A stretch of DNA of 64,000 nucleotides from Rhizohabitans arisaemae. Lineage in GTDB: Bacteria; Actinomycetota; Actinomycetes; Streptosporangiales; Streptosporangiaceae. The position numbers were made by a program, and so were the translations under genes. The stretch is taken from contig NZ_BLRH01000029.1 of assembly GCF_025996515.1 (NCBI RefSeq), positions 186,001 through 250,000 on the forward strand, in the 5' to 3' direction. The notes below the pieces were generated by a model that ran no database searches, was not told the origin of the DNA, and saw nothing but the letters and a program-made list of their open reading frames with translations. Below, piece by piece: positions 25,815 through 34,760 of the stretch; within the stretch, counting starts at the first letter, position 1, and each line of letters starts with the position of its first letter.

Positions 25815-26755
25815 GCGACGTTCTCTTTCCGGTCGGTGAGGCGCAGGAACACCTCGTCGAGGGTGGGGCGGCGCAGCCGTACGTCGGCTGCGGCGATCCC
25901 GGCGCGGTCGAGCTCACGCACGATGCCGGCAAGCCGGAAAGCGCCGCCGGGCAGGGCGACGCTGAGCCCGTCGTCGCCGGTCATTGTGGGATCGGTCCCG
26001 GTCAGGGCGTTCAGTACGGCGGCCGCCGGGCGTAGCGCGGCGGGGTCTTCGAGAACGACGTCCAGGTGGTCCCCGATCGTGGCCTTCAGCTCGTCGGGGG
26101 TGCCCGTGGCGACGACCTGCCCGTGGTCGATGACCGCGATGTCGTCGGCGAGCCGGTCGGCCTCGTCCAGGTACTGCGTGGTGAGCAGCACCGTGGTGCC
26201 TTCCGCCACGAGCTCGCGGACGCTGTCCCAGATCTCGCCGCGGCTGCGCGGGTCCAGGCCGGTGGTCGGCTCGTCCAGGAAGAGCACCTCGGGGCGGAGG
26301 ATGAGGCTGGTGATCAGGTCCAGGCGGCGCCGCATGCCGCCGGAGTAGCCGGTGACCTGCCGATCGGCGGCGTCCATCAGGCCGAAGCGTTCGAGCAGCT
26401 CGTCGGCCCGTCGGTGCGCCTCACGCCGGGACAGGTGATAGAGGCGCCCGAACATGCGCAGGTTGCCGCGGCCGGTGAGTTTCTCGTCCACGGCGGCGTA
26501 CTGGCCCGCGAGCCCGATTCTGGCCCGCACCTGGTCGGCCTCGCGGACGACGTCGTATCCGGCGATGCGGGCGTGCCCGGCATCGGGGTCGGACAGGGTC
26601 GCCAGGATGCGCACGGCGGTCGTCTTGCCTGCGCCGTTGGGTCCCAGCACGCCGCAGACCGTTCCTTGGGGGACGCTCAGGTCCAGGCCCCGTAGCGCGT
26701 GGGTGCCGCCGAAGGACTTGTGCAGTCCCTCCGCGAGCACGATCGGATCCGCCAT
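25811..26755 (-). CDS. ABC exporter ATP-binding protein, DrrA type
   Basis: 314 residues from ATG 26755 (GGAGG 6 bp upstream; a TTG one codon earlier is possible). Walker A GPNGAGKT (38-45), signature YSGGMRRRLDLI (~138-149), Walker B VLFLDEP (~158-164), switch TTQ (~192-194, H replaced by Q as common in DrrA). C-terminal DrrA extension present. Promoter region is shared with the divergent TetR gene and carries three tandem operators. Confidence 0.94.
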   Translation of the reverse strand: MADPIVLAEGLHKSFGGTHALRGLDLSVPQGTVCGVLGPNGAGKTTAVRILATLSDPDAGHARIAGYDVVREADQVRARIGLAGQYAAVDEKLTGRGNLRMFGRLYHLSRREAHRRADELLERFGLMDAADRQVTGYSGGMRRRLDLITSLILRPEVLFLDEPTTGLDPRSRGEIWDSVRELVAEGTTVLLTTQYLDEADRLADDIAVIDHGQVVATGTPDELKATIGDHLDVVLEDPAALRPAAAVLNALTGTDPTMTGDDGLSVALPGGAFRLAGIVRELDRAGIAAADVRLRRPTLDEVFLRLTDRKENVA

Positions 26756-26764
26756 CAAGCCTCC

Positions 26765-26848
26765 ACTGGGTACGTTGTACGCGGTTATGGTGGCCAGGTT
26801 AAATTACTGGGTACCTTGTACGCAAGTGGCACTGGGTACCATGTACGC
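26765..26848. promoter_or_regulatory. Three tandem 18-bp operators between drrA-like and tetR genes
   Basis: ACTGGGTACSWTGTACGC occurs at 26765-26782, 26806-26823 and 26831-26848 (start-to-start 41 and 25 bp), each with a GTAC...GTAC inverted core. Very likely binding sites for the adjacent TetR protein controlling both directions. Confidence 0.82.
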
Positions 26849-26867
26849 AGCCATAGGGGGTGAGACG

Positions 26868-27623
26868 GTGACCGACGCCGAGTACGTGAGCATCTGGATG
26901 CGCCCCGAGCGTCCGGCCCGCGGCCCGAAGCCGGCCTACAGCCGCGCGCAGATCACCGAGGCCGCGATCCGGATCGCCGACGCCGAAGGGCTGGAGGCCG
27001 CCACCATGCGGCGGATCGCCGCCGAGATCGGCGCGGGCGCGATGTCCCTCTACCGCTACGTCCCGAGCCGCGACGACCTCATCGAACTCATCGCCGACCG
27101 GCTGCAGGGCGAGATCGACGTGGAAGGCATGCCCTCCGGCGACTGGCGCGCCGACCTCACACGCTACGCCCACGGGCTGCGGGCGATGTGGCTGCGGCAC
27201 CCGTGGATCGTCACCGTGAACCGGTCGCTCCCCAGCTTCGGCCCCAACCAGCTGCTGCTGATCGAGCGAGTGGTGGGGGCCCTCGACGCCCACGTTCCCA
27301 TCGACGAGAACCTCGCCCTCATGGGCATCCTGAACGGCTACGTCGAAAGCGCCGTCCGTGAGGAGATCAGCCTGGCCGAAGAGGTCCGCCGCAGCGGGGT
27401 CAGCGAACCGGAGTGGATGGCGCGGAGCTCCCCGCGCGTCCGGCAACTGCTGGCGAGCGGGGAGCACCCGATCTTCACCAAGGTCGTGATAGAGGCCCGC
27501 CAGCCGCACCTGAGCCGCGACGACCGGTTCCGCCACGGACTGGAGCGCGTTCTCGACTGCATCGCCGCGGCCCTCCCGGCACAGGCCGAGCCTCCGGTGG
27601 AGGCCGGCGAGCCGGACGTGTGA
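26868..27623 (+). CDS. TetR family regulator of the DrrAB-type exporter
   Basis: 251 residues from GTG 26868 (AGGGGG 7 bp upstream). HTH at ~45-72 (RIAAEIGAGAMSLYRYVPSR). C-terminal domain TetR_C with HPWIVTVNRS and MGILNGYVESAVRE. Earlier in-frame codons lie within the operators. Divergent placement and triple operator make it the local repressor of the exporter. Confidence 0.92.
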   Translation: MTDAEYVSIWMRPERPARGPKPAYSRAQITEAAIRIADAEGLEAATMRRIAAEIGAGAMSLYRYVPSRDDLIELIADRLQGEIDVEGMPSGDWRADLTRYAHGLRAMWLRHPWIVTVNRSLPSFGPNQLLLIERVVGALDAHVPIDENLALMGILNGYVESAVREEISLAEEVRRSGVSEPEWMARSSPRVRQLLASGEHPIFTKVVIEARQPHLSRDDRFRHGLERVLDCIAAALPAQAEPPVEAGEPDV

Positions 27624-27632
27624 AGGGCCCGG

Positions 27633-27729
27633 CGCAGCCCGTACCCGGTCCGGATCGAAGGTGGGTACGGCCTGCGGCCGCCCGAGCGCGGGAGCGAGCC
27701 GGAGCGAGGGTTCAGCGCAGCCCGTACCG
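27633..27729. repeat. Triple REP-like cluster
   Basis: GCGCAGCCCGTACCCGG (27633-27649), GGGTACGGCCTGCGGCC (27664-27680), GCGCAGCCCGTACC (27716-27729) between convergent tetR and gntR genes. Alternating orientation allows large hairpins; may terminate both. Confidence 0.6.
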
Positions 27730-27766
27730 AGCCTGTGGTCTTGGTGGTGCCGTGGGGGCCACGGGG

Positions 27767-28489
27767 TCAGCGGGTGATGCGGATGCGGACGACGTCGGTG
27801 CGGTGGAGGCTGACGCTGTAGGCGAGGGGGACGTCGCCGTAACCGTAGACGGTCTGCAGGGTCCGGGCCAGCGGGAAGCCGGCCTGGACGCCGAGTGCTT
27901 CGGCGCCGTGGTCGGAGGCGAGGACGGCCTCCAGGTCGGTGGTGGCGCTGAGCGCCGGGTAGCGGGCGACGCGGCCGAGGAAGGTGAACAGGTCGGTTTC
28001 CACGTCGAGCATCGGATTCGGGTCCACGTCGTCGGTGCCGATCTTCAACGGGACGTGGTCCCGCATGTAGGAGGCGGGGACGCCGTCCACGTTGAAGAGC
28101 CGCTTGACCAGCCAGATCGGCTGCCGGGGTTCCAGCCCGAGGGCTTGCGCGGCGGGCGGCGGGGCGGGCACGGTGTCGCACGAGGCGGAGACCAGGTCGA
28201 CGGTGTGCCCGGCCGCCTGGATCCGGTCCCGGAACGAAACGATCTTGGACATGCTGAGGGGCGCCTTGGTGCCGGCACTGGACACGAAGGTGCCGACCCC
28301 CCAGCGGCGGGTCACCGCGCCCTCCAGGGCGAGGGTGCCCAGGGCCTCGCGGACGGTGCCGCGGCTCACGTCCAGGGTGTCGGCGAGATCCTGTTCGGCG
28401 GGGAGCCGGTCGCCGGGCTGGAACTTCTCGTCGAGCAGCGTTCGCAGGCGGTGCAGGGTCGTCTGCACGGCGGTGTCGCGTCGGCCCAT
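27767..28489 (-). CDS. GntR family regulator (HutC type)
   Basis: 240 residues from ATG 28489 with GAGGAG 7 bp upstream. Winged helix ~8-72 (GDRLPAEQDLADTLDVSRGTVREALGTLALEG), then a UTRA effector domain (~95-238; PIWLVKRLFNVDGVPASYMRDHVP, SATTDLEAVLASDHGAEALGV). Located 87 bp downstream of the nine-gene peptide operon on the same strand, so it is the likely local regulator; the ligand may be the imported compound. Confidence 0.92.
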   Translation of the reverse strand: MGRRDTAVQTTLHRLRTLLDEKFQPGDRLPAEQDLADTLDVSRGTVREALGTLALEGAVTRRWGVGTFVSSAGTKAPLSMSKIVSFRDRIQAAGHTVDLVSASCDTVPAPPPAAQALGLEPRQPIWLVKRLFNVDGVPASYMRDHVPLKIGTDDVDPNPMLDVETDLFTFLGRVARYPALSATTDLEAVLASDHGAEALGVQAGFPLARTLQTVYGYGDVPLAYSVSLHRTDVVRIRITR

Positions 28490-28576
28490 GGTCGCTCCTC
28501 GTAAGGTCAGTGAGACGCCGTCGGGGTGGCCACGGCCACCGGTGACCACCGGATCGGGGTTCCGGGCACGGCGCTG

Positions 28577-29782
28577 CTACCAAACATGATCGAGCACCCG
28601 CAGCGTGTTGCCGCCGATGACTTTGGCGATCTCGTCGTCGGAGTAGTCGTGCGTGACCAGCCAGCCGACGATGTTGGTGAAGTTCTCCGCCGGGTTCTCC
28701 AGCCCGTCCACGTAGGGGACGCGCGGGTGGTCCGGGGTGGCGTCGCGCTCGCGGTCGTGCGCGTAGTTGCCCGCGTAGGTGGTGTGCACGCCCACGTGGT
28801 CGCCGAACATGGTGTCGGGGCCGAAGGTGACGTGGTCGATGCCGACCAGGTCCACGCAGTAGACGAAGTGGTCCATGACCGACTCCAGCGAGTGCTCCCG
28901 GTGCGCGGGGGAGAGGGTGGTGTGCGGGGCCGCCTCCAGCCCGATCACCCCGCCGCGTTCGGCGCAGGCGCGGATGACCTCGTCCGGCTTCATCCGGTCG
29001 GTGGGCCAGACCGCGCGGGCCCCGGCGTGGGTGATGAACACCGGGACCTTGGAGTGCTCGATCACGTCCAGGCTGGTCCGGTCACCCGAGTGGGAGATGT
29101 CGATGGCCATGCCGAGCTTGTTCATCCGCTCGACCGCGCGCCGCCCGAAGTTGGTCAGCCCGGCGTCGCCCGGTTCGGAGAGGCCGGAGCCGAGCTGGTT
29201 GGCCTGGGAGTAGGCGATGCCGATCTGCCGCAGGCCGAAGCCGTACAGGATGTCCAGCCGGTCCAGCTCGTTCTCGATCATCGTGGCGCATTCGAGCCCG
29301 GCCACCAGCGCCATCCTGCCGTCCCGCTTGGCCGCGTGGATGTCGGCCACGGTGAGCGCGTGGAACACGTAGTCTTGCTTCGCCAGGTCGGCGAGGCGGA
29401 AGCCGAGAGCGTAGATCATGTCGCTCCACTTCCAGCCGTTCTCGCTGGTCACGCAGGACGCCCCGGCCATGAAGTTGTCGAACACGGCGGTCATGCCGGA
29501 ACGGGCCAGCCCCTCGTAGCCCGTGCGCTGCCGACCGGTCCGGTTGTAGCGGCGCAGCTCGCCGATGTCCTCGGGGAGCACCACCGCGTGCTCGTGCAGC
29601 GAGATCGCGATGTTCTCGCGCAGGATCTTGGCCACCCGCTCGGACTGCTCGGCCGACAGTCCGCCGTCGTAGCCGGGCACCCGGCCGATCTGCTCGGCCA
29701 GCTTGAACTCGACGTAGTCGACGCCCGGTTCGAGATAGCCGTAAGCCTCATAGCCGCGATAGGCGGCGGACTGGGGCTGCAT
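28577..29782 (-). CDS. M19 (membrane dipeptidase) family enzyme, copy 2
   Basis: 401 residues from ATG 29782 (GGAGG 10 bp upstream). Metal-binding residues by alignment to renal dipeptidase: H63-x-H65 (SLHEH) where most M19 members have H-x-D, bridging E164 (GLECATMIEN), H231 (DISHSGD) and H252 (FITHAGAR). The changed first motif suggests an altered site or substrate. No signal peptide, so cytoplasmic after uptake. Near-identical over residues 171-270 to copy 1 at 37375. Last structural gene of the peptide operon. Confidence 0.9.
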   Translation of the reverse strand: MQPQSAAYRGYEAYGYLEPGVDYVEFKLAEQIGRVPGYDGGLSAEQSERVAKILRENIAISLHEHAVVLPEDIGELRRYNRTGRQRTGYEGLARSGMTAVFDNFMAGASCVTSENGWKWSDMIYALGFRLADLAKQDYVFHALTVADIHAAKRDGRMALVAGLECATMIENELDRLDILYGFGLRQIGIAYSQANQLGSGLSEPGDAGLTNFGRRAVERMNKLGMAIDISHSGDRTSLDVIEHSKVPVFITHAGARAVWPTDRMKPDEVIRACAERGGVIGLEAAPHTTLSPAHREHSLESVMDHFVYCVDLVGIDHVTFGPDTMFGDHVGVHTTYAGNYAHDRERDATPDHPRVPYVDGLENPAENFTNIVGWLVTHDYSDDEIAKVIGGNTLRVLDHVW

Positions 29783-29831
29783 GGTAGAGATTCCTCCAGA
29801 TATTTCGGTATATCGACGGTCAGCGGCCGGG

Positions 29832-30842
29832 TCAGGTTCCACGGGACGACGGGATGCCCTCGGGAAAGTGGCAGGCCACCTCGCTCGCCGGGGCGGATCC
29901 GATCCGCAGCAGCGGCTCGGTCTCGGCGCACAGGCTCTGCGCCTTCGGGCAGCGGGTGCGGAACCGGCAGCCCGACGGCGGGTCCACCGGGCTCGGCGGG
30001 TCGCCGGAGAGCAGGGTCCGCCGCCGCGTGTCCCGGCCGTCCGGCTCCGGGATCGGCACGGCTTCCAGCAGCGCCCGGGTGTACGGGTGCCCGGGCCGGT
30101 CGTACACGTCCCGCCGATCGCCCAGCTCCACCGCCTTGCCGAGGTACATCACCGCCACCCGGTCGGAGATGTGCCGGACCACCGACAGGTCGTGCGCGAT
30201 GAACAGGTAGGACAGGCCGAGCTCCCGCTGCAGCCGCCGGAGCAGGTTGACCACCTGCGCCTGCACGGACACGTCCAGCGCGGAGACCGGCTCGTCGCAG
30301 ACCACCACCTCCGGCTCCAGCGCGAGCGCGCGGGCGATCCCGATGCGCTGGCGCTGGCCGCCGGAGAACTGGAACGGATACCGGTCCAGGTGGTCGGGGT
30401 TCAGCCCGACCAGGTCCATCAGCTCCTTCACCCGGGGGAGGCGCTTCGGCCCGGGGAGCACGTCCCGGTGGATCTCGAACGGCTCGGTCAGCAGGTCCCG
30501 GACGGTCTTGCGGGGGTTGAGCGAGGTGTACGGGTCCTGCAGCACGATCTGCACCCGGCGGCGTAGCTTCCGCAGCGCGGAACCCGAGGCCCGGTGCACA
30601 TCCGTCCCCCGGTAGCGCACGCTCCCCGAGGTCGGCTTGTCCAGCCCGACGACCGTCCGGGCCAGCGTCGACTTGCCGCACCCCGACTCGCCCACGATGC
30701 CGAGGGTCTCGCCCCGGCCCAGCGTGAACGACACCCCGTCCAGGGCCCGGACGTCACCGCTGTGTCGCTGGAGCAGACCTGTCCGGATCGGGAAATACCG
30801 AACCAGGGAGTCGACCTCCAGCACCGTCTCACGCTCTGCCAT
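29832..30842 (-). CDS. Oligopeptide ABC transporter ATPase (DppF/OppF type)
   Basis: 336 residues. Walker A GESGCGKS (~51-58), Q-loop [12 protein letters not shown] (~99-110), signature [12 protein letters not shown] (~159-170), Walker B VVVCDEP (~179-185), and the C-terminal Opp/Dpp domain with CxxxxxC cluster ([14 protein letters not shown], ~300-313) that may bind an iron-sulfur cluster. Starts inside the end of the DppD-type gene (14-bp overlap). Partner ATPase of the importer. Confidence 0.95.
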   Translation of the reverse strand: MAERETVLEVDSLVRYFPIRTGLLQRHSGDVRALDGVSFTLGRGETLGIVGESGCGKSTLARTVVGLDKPTSGSVRYRGTDVHRASGSALRKLRRRVQIVLQDPYTSLNPRKTVRDLLTEPFEIHRDVLPGPKRLPRVKELMDLVGLNPDHLDRYPFQFSGGQRQRIGIARALALEPEVVVCDEPVSALDVSVQAQVVNLLRRLQRELGLSYLFIAHDLSVVRHISDRVAVMYLGKAVELGDRRDVYDRPGHPYTRALLEAVPIPEPDGRDTRRRTLLSGDPPSPVDPPSGCRFRTRCPKAQSLCAETEPLLRIGSAPASEVACHFPEGIPSSRGT

Positions 30843-31818
30843 GGAACACCTCCTCCCTCCGGTGGCACGCGCTGCTCCGCCCCGCCGCGACCGCCGTCAA
30901 CTCAGGACGTTGTACGGAGCACAGCTCGACCGCCACGTCGCAGCGTGGCTGGAAGGCACAACCCGGCGGCAGCCGTACCAGACTCGGGGGAGCGCCGGGG
31001 ATCGCCCACAGCTCGTCGGCCTCCCGGTCCGGCCGGGGCATCGACCGGAGCAGGCCCTTGGTGTACGGGTGCGCCGCGCTCGCGAACAGCTCCTGCACGG
31101 TGCCGCGTTCCACGATCCGGCCCGCGTACATCACCGCCACATCGTCGGCGACCTCGGCCACCACGCCCAGGTCGTGGGTGATGAGTACCAGGCCCATCCC
31201 GTTCTCCCGCTGCAGGTCGGTGAGGAGCTCCATGATCTGCGCCTGCACGGTGACGTCCAGCGCGGTGGTGGGCTCGTCCGCGATGAGCACCCGCGGGTTC
31301 AGCGCGACCGCCAACGCGATCATGATCCGCTGGCGCATCCCGCCGGAGAACTGGTGCGGGTAGTCGTCCACCCGGCGGGCCGCGGCGGGGATCCGCACCC
31401 GCTCCATCAGCTCGATCGCCCGTTTGCGCGCGGCGGCCCGGGACATGCCGCGGCGTACCCGGAGCAACTCGCCGATCTGGTGGCCCACCGTGTACACCGG
31501 GTTGAGCGCGGAGAGCGCGTCCTGGAACACCATGGCGACGCCCTCGCCGTTGACCTGCCGCCGGACCTTCTCCTTGGCTTTGAGCAGATCCGTCCCGTCG
31601 AACACCACGCTTCCGGCGACGATCCGTCCCGGCGGGGTGTCCAGCAGGCCCATCACGGTCTGGGCGGTCACCGACTTGCCCGAGCCGGACTCACCGAGGA
31701 CGGCGAGCGTCCGGCCCGGGTACACCTCCAGGTTGACGTCGCTCACCGCGCGGACCGTGTCCTCCCCGGTCGTGAACTCGACGGTGAGGTCCGCCACCCG
31801 CAGGATCGGCGCGGTCAC
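30829..31818 (-). CDS. Oligopeptide ABC transporter ATPase (DppD/OppD type)
   Basis: 329 residues from GTG 31818, which overlaps the hydrolase stop by 4 bp; the long open frame further upstream is a shadow of that gene. Walker A GESGSGKS (~41-48), signature [12 protein letters not shown] (~156-167), Walker B VLIADEP (~176-182), C-terminal Cys cluster ([14 protein letters not shown], ~289-302). Forms the ATPase heterodimer with the following gene. Confidence 0.95.
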   Translation of the reverse strand: MTAPILRVADLTVEFTTGEDTVRAVSDVNLEVYPGRTLAVLGESGSGKSVTAQTVMGLLDTPPGRIVAGSVVFDGTDLLKAKEKVRRQVNGEGVAMVFQDALSALNPVYTVGHQIGELLRVRRGMSRAAARKRAIELMERVRIPAAARRVDDYPHQFSGGMRQRIMIALAVALNPRVLIADEPTTALDVTVQAQIMELLTDLQRENGMGLVLITHDLGVVAEVADDVAVMYAGRIVERGTVQELFASAAHPYTKGLLRSMPRPDREADELWAIPGAPPSLVRLPPGCAFQPRCDVAVELCSVQRPELTAVAAGRSSACHRREEVFHGRA

Positions 31819-32711
31819 GGCCGATCCGCTTCCGGGGGCAGCACGCCGGAGCGGGCCAGGAAGTCGCGGACGACGCTCTGGAACAGCTCGGGCTCCTCCA
31901 GCTGCGGGGAGTGGCCGGACTTCTCGAAGATCACCAGCTCGCCCGCGGGGATCAGATCGGCGATCTCCTGGGCTGCGGGCACCGGGGTACGCCAGTCGTG
32001 CCGTCCCACCACGACCAGCGCCGGGCAGGAGATCTCCGGCAGTCGGGGCGTGAGGTTGTACTTCGGCATGTTCTCCCCGAACGCCGCGTTGTGCGTCCGG
32101 TAGTGGTACGGCGTCTCGGCGACCCGCCGGGCCACCACCGCCGGATCGTAGTCGTGGTCGTACAGCGGGAGGATGCCCTGCCAGTACTCCCGGAACTGCT
32201 CGTTGCCCGTGAAGTTCCCGGTGCCGATCCGCTCGATGATCCACTCGGGGATGGTCACCCGGTCGGTGGTCCTGGCCCGCTCCACCGCGAGGTGGTCGTA
32301 CTTGGTGTTCGCCGCGGTGTCCCGCAAAATCAGCGCGGAGACGTTCTCGGGGTGGGCCAGCGCGTACTCCATCGCGATGAAACCACCGTAGGAACCACCG
32401 GCCATGACGATCTTGCCGAGGTCGAAGTGCCTGCGCAGGGCCTCCACGTCGGCCACCCACTGGGCGTGCGTGTACGGCTCCGCGTCGCCCGACTCCCCGG
32501 ACCCGCGGGCGTCGAAGACCAGCACCCGCATCCGGTCGGCGAACGGGCCGAACGACCGGCGTGGTTCGGCGCGGCTGCCCAGGCCGGGGGCGCCGTGATG
32601 CACGATCATCGCGGGCGCGCCCTCGGGGCCGGTGAGCTCCACGGCGAGCCGGTTGCCGTTGATCTCCACGAACACGGTGTCCACTCTGTTCTGCTCCCGT
32701 CTCGTCGTCAC
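31815..32711 (-). CDS. Alpha/beta-hydrolase, proline-iminopeptidase (S33) like
   Basis: 298 residues. HHGAPGLG (~38-45; proline iminopeptidases have HGGPG), nucleophile GGSYGG (~104-109), acidic residue in VGRHDWRTP (~237-245), His in KSGHSPQLEEP (~264-274). Complete triad, no signal peptide. Probably releases N-terminal residues from imported peptides or hydrolyses a related amide/ester. 4-bp overlaps on both sides place it firmly in the operon. Confidence 0.9.
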   Translation of the reverse strand: MTTRREQNRVDTVFVEINGNRLAVELTGPEGAPAMIVHHGAPGLGSRAEPRRSFGPFADRMRVLVFDARGSGESGDAEPYTHAQWVADVEALRRHFDLGKIVMAGGSYGGFIAMEYALAHPENVSALILRDTAANTKYDHLAVERARTTDRVTIPEWIIERIGTGNFTGNEQFREYWQGILPLYDHDYDPAVVARRVAETPYHYRTHNAAFGENMPKYNLTPRLPEISCPALVVVGRHDWRTPVPAAQEIADLIPAGELVIFEKSGHSPQLEEPELFQSVVRDFLARSGVLPPEADRP

Positions 32712-33883
32712 GGCGCGATCACGTTCTCGTCCAGGCCCCGCGGGTAGGCGGTGAGCCGCTCAGGTCCGTCCGCGGTCACCAGCACCGTGTCGGAGATGCG
32801 GTAGCCGCCGTGCCCCGGCACGTACACCCCGGGCTCGCTGGAGAGCAGCATCCCCGGCCGCAGGACCGTGTCGTCGCCGTCCTCCACCCACGGCGGCTCG
32901 TGGTTCTGCACGCCGATGCCGTGGCCCTGGCGGTGCCGGATGTGGCCGCCGAGCCCGTACCCGCGGATCACGTCCAGGCACTCCCGGTTGACCTCGGCGC
33001 AGGTCCGTCCGGCCCGCAGGCCCTCCGTGCCGACCCGCTGTGCCTCCTCGGCGACCGCGAAGTAGCGCCGCTGGTCGGCGCTGGGCTCGCCGATGACGAA
33101 GGTCCGCTCGCTCTCCACGAAGCGGCTGCCCACGGCGGCGCCCAGGGAGAGGATGACCGTGTCGCCGACCTCCAGCCTGCGCCGGCTGGGCAGGCCGTGC
33201 GGGTGGGCCGAGTTGGGCCCGGCGTAGACCAGGCCGCCGGCGAGCTTGGTGGTGTAGATGACGTGCTCGTACCGCTGGTACATCGCGTCCGAGCCGTAGT
33301 TGATCACGTGCCGGGCGATGTCGCCCTCGCTCGGTGGTTCCGTGCCGGAGCGCAGCGCGTCCTCGATCAGCTCGCGGCCCGCGGCCAGCATCTCATCGCA
33401 GATCCCGGCGGCCTGCCGGTGCCAGGCCAGCTCCTCGGGGTGCTTGGTCAGCCGGAGGTTCGACACGGCGGGACTGGTACGGAACTCCGTTCCCAGGAAC
33501 ACGCCGGTGAGTTTGCGGTGCGCGGCCAGGGTGAGCCCGCCCGAGACGCCGATTCGGTTCGCGGGCAGGCCGCGCCGCCGTACCTCCCGGGCCAGCACCT
33601 GCTCGGCCGGGTCCACCCCGGGGTACTCGGCGTAGACCGCGATGTCGGCCGTGATCCGCTGAAGCTCGGCGTACTCCTGGTCGAGCTGCGGCACCAGGCA
33701 GAACGGCTCGCCCTCGCGGGGAAACCACAGGTAGACCGGCCGCTCGGTGACGGCGTAGAAGAAGCCCACCAGGTAGGCCACGTCGGCGGGCGCCGTGGCG
33801 AGGAAGCCGTCCAGGCCCTGCTCGTCGAGGGCGGTCCGGAGGGCGGAGTGGACGTCGGCGTAGTAGCCGGGGGAGAGGCGCAT
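32708..33883 (-). CDS. M24 (pita-bread fold) protein with degenerate metal site
   Basis: 391 residues: creatinase-type N-domain (~1-150) and M24 catalytic domain (~165-385). Compared with aminopeptidase P, the five ligands read: first Asp replaced by Ser (VILSLGA instead of LIDAG), second Asp replaced by Glu (ESERTF), His kept (GHGIG), first Glu kept (SSEPGVY), last Glu replaced by Ser (RISDTVLVT). A dinuclear metal site is thus unlikely. Metal-free relatives include creatinase and ectoine hydrolase, so a C-N hydrolase other than a peptidase is possible. Five bases separate it from the permease stop. Confidence 0.9.
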   Translation of the reverse strand: MRLSPGYYADVHSALRTALDEQGLDGFLATAPADVAYLVGFFYAVTERPVYLWFPREGEPFCLVPQLDQEYAELQRITADIAVYAEYPGVDPAEQVLAREVRRRGLPANRIGVSGGLTLAAHRKLTGVFLGTEFRTSPAVSNLRLTKHPEELAWHRQAAGICDEMLAAGRELIEDALRSGTEPPSEGDIARHVINYGSDAMYQRYEHVIYTTKLAGGLVYAGPNSAHPHGLPSRRRLEVGDTVILSLGAAVGSRFVESERTFVIGEPSADQRRYFAVAEEAQRVGTEGLRAGRTCAEVNRECLDVIRGYGLGGHIRHRQGHGIGVQNHEPPWVEDGDDTVLRPGMLLSSEPGVYVPGHGGYRISDTVLVTADGPERLTAYPRGLDENVIAP

Positions 33884-33887
33884 CGGG

Positions 33888-34760
33888 TCACCGGTCCTTC
33901 AGCCGCGGGTCGCGCGAGTCGTTGAATCGCACTCCGGCGACGGTCGCCGAGAGCACGAGCAGCAGGATGGCCAGCGAGGGGAAGAGCGTCTGCCACCACG
34001 CGGTGGAGATCACGCCGCTGCGCTGGGCGTTGAGCATGATCCGCCCCCAGGACCACGAGTCGGGGTCGCCGAGCCCGAGGAAGCTCAGGCCCGCCTCGGA
34101 GATGACCGCTTTGGCTGCGGTGAGCAGCACGCTGACCACGATCAGCGGCACCACGGCCGGGAGCACATCCCGGGTGACGATCCGCCAGCCGGTCGCGCCG
34201 AGCGCGCGGGCGCCGTCGATGTACGGCATCGCGACCACGACCATGCCGTTGGAACGGATCAGCCGGGTGACCTCGGGCCAGGAGAAGAGCCCGATGACGA
34301 ACGTCAGGGTGGTGACGCTCGGGCCGACCATCGCGGTCACAATGATCATGAGGGGGAGCAGCGGGAGCGAGAGCATCAGGTCGGTCACCATGGTCACCCA
34401 GGTGTCGGCCCGCTTGACGTATGCGCCGAGCAGGCCCAGGGCCGTACCGATCACGATCGCGATGGCCGAGGCGGCCACCCCGACGGTCAGGCTGATCCGG
34501 GTCCCCCAGATCACCTGGGCGAGCACGTCCTGGCCGAGGTCGTCGGTGCCGAACCAGTGCTCGGCCGACGGCGGCTGCAGGATGTCGGTGCCGAGCCCGC
34601 CCGGCTTGTCCACGAAGAGCGGCCCGATCAGGCCGGTCAGCGCGAACACCACCAGCGCCGCCAGCGACAGCGCGCCGCTGGGCTTGGCGACGAAACGCTT
34701 GAGGCTGCTCATCGGCGACGGCTTGACGGCGGCCGCCGGGGTCTCGGTGGGCGCGCTCAT
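33888..34760 (-). CDS. Peptide ABC permease, DppC type
   Basis: 290 residues from ATG 34760 (4-bp overlap with the preceding permease; the longer frame upstream is a shadow). N-terminal OppC_N helix (~28-52), periplasmic HWFGTDDLGQDVLAQVIWGTR (~70-90; classic DppC motif), five further helices, and the EAA loop ARALGATGWRIVTRDVLPA (~185-203). Transmembrane partner of the DppB-type subunit. Confidence 0.95.
   Translation of the reverse strand: MSAPTETPAAAVKPSPMSSLKRFVAKPSGALSLAALVVFALTGLIGPLFVDKPGGLGTDILQPPSAEHWFGTDDLGQDVLAQVIWGTRISLTVGVAASAIAIVIGTALGLLGAYVKRADTWVTMVTDLMLSLPLLPLMIIVTAMVGPSVTTLTFVIGLFSWPEVTRLIRSNGMVVVAMPYIDGARALGATGWRIVTRDVLPAVVPLIVVSVLLTAAKAVISEAGLSFLGLGDPDSWSWGRIMLNAQRSGVISTAWWQTLFPSLAILLLVLSATVAGVRFNDSRDPRLKDR

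Noticed and set aside
26765-26848. Three 18-bp repeats considered as replication iterons
   Set aside because: They lie in a divergent tetR/ABC promoter, have inverted cores and no Rep gene nearby; operators fit better.
31819-32460. Upstream extension of the DppD-type frame
   Set aside because: It runs antiparallel to nothing but overlaps the alpha/beta-hydrolase in another frame on the same strand; the GTG at 31818 has the standard 4-bp overlap.
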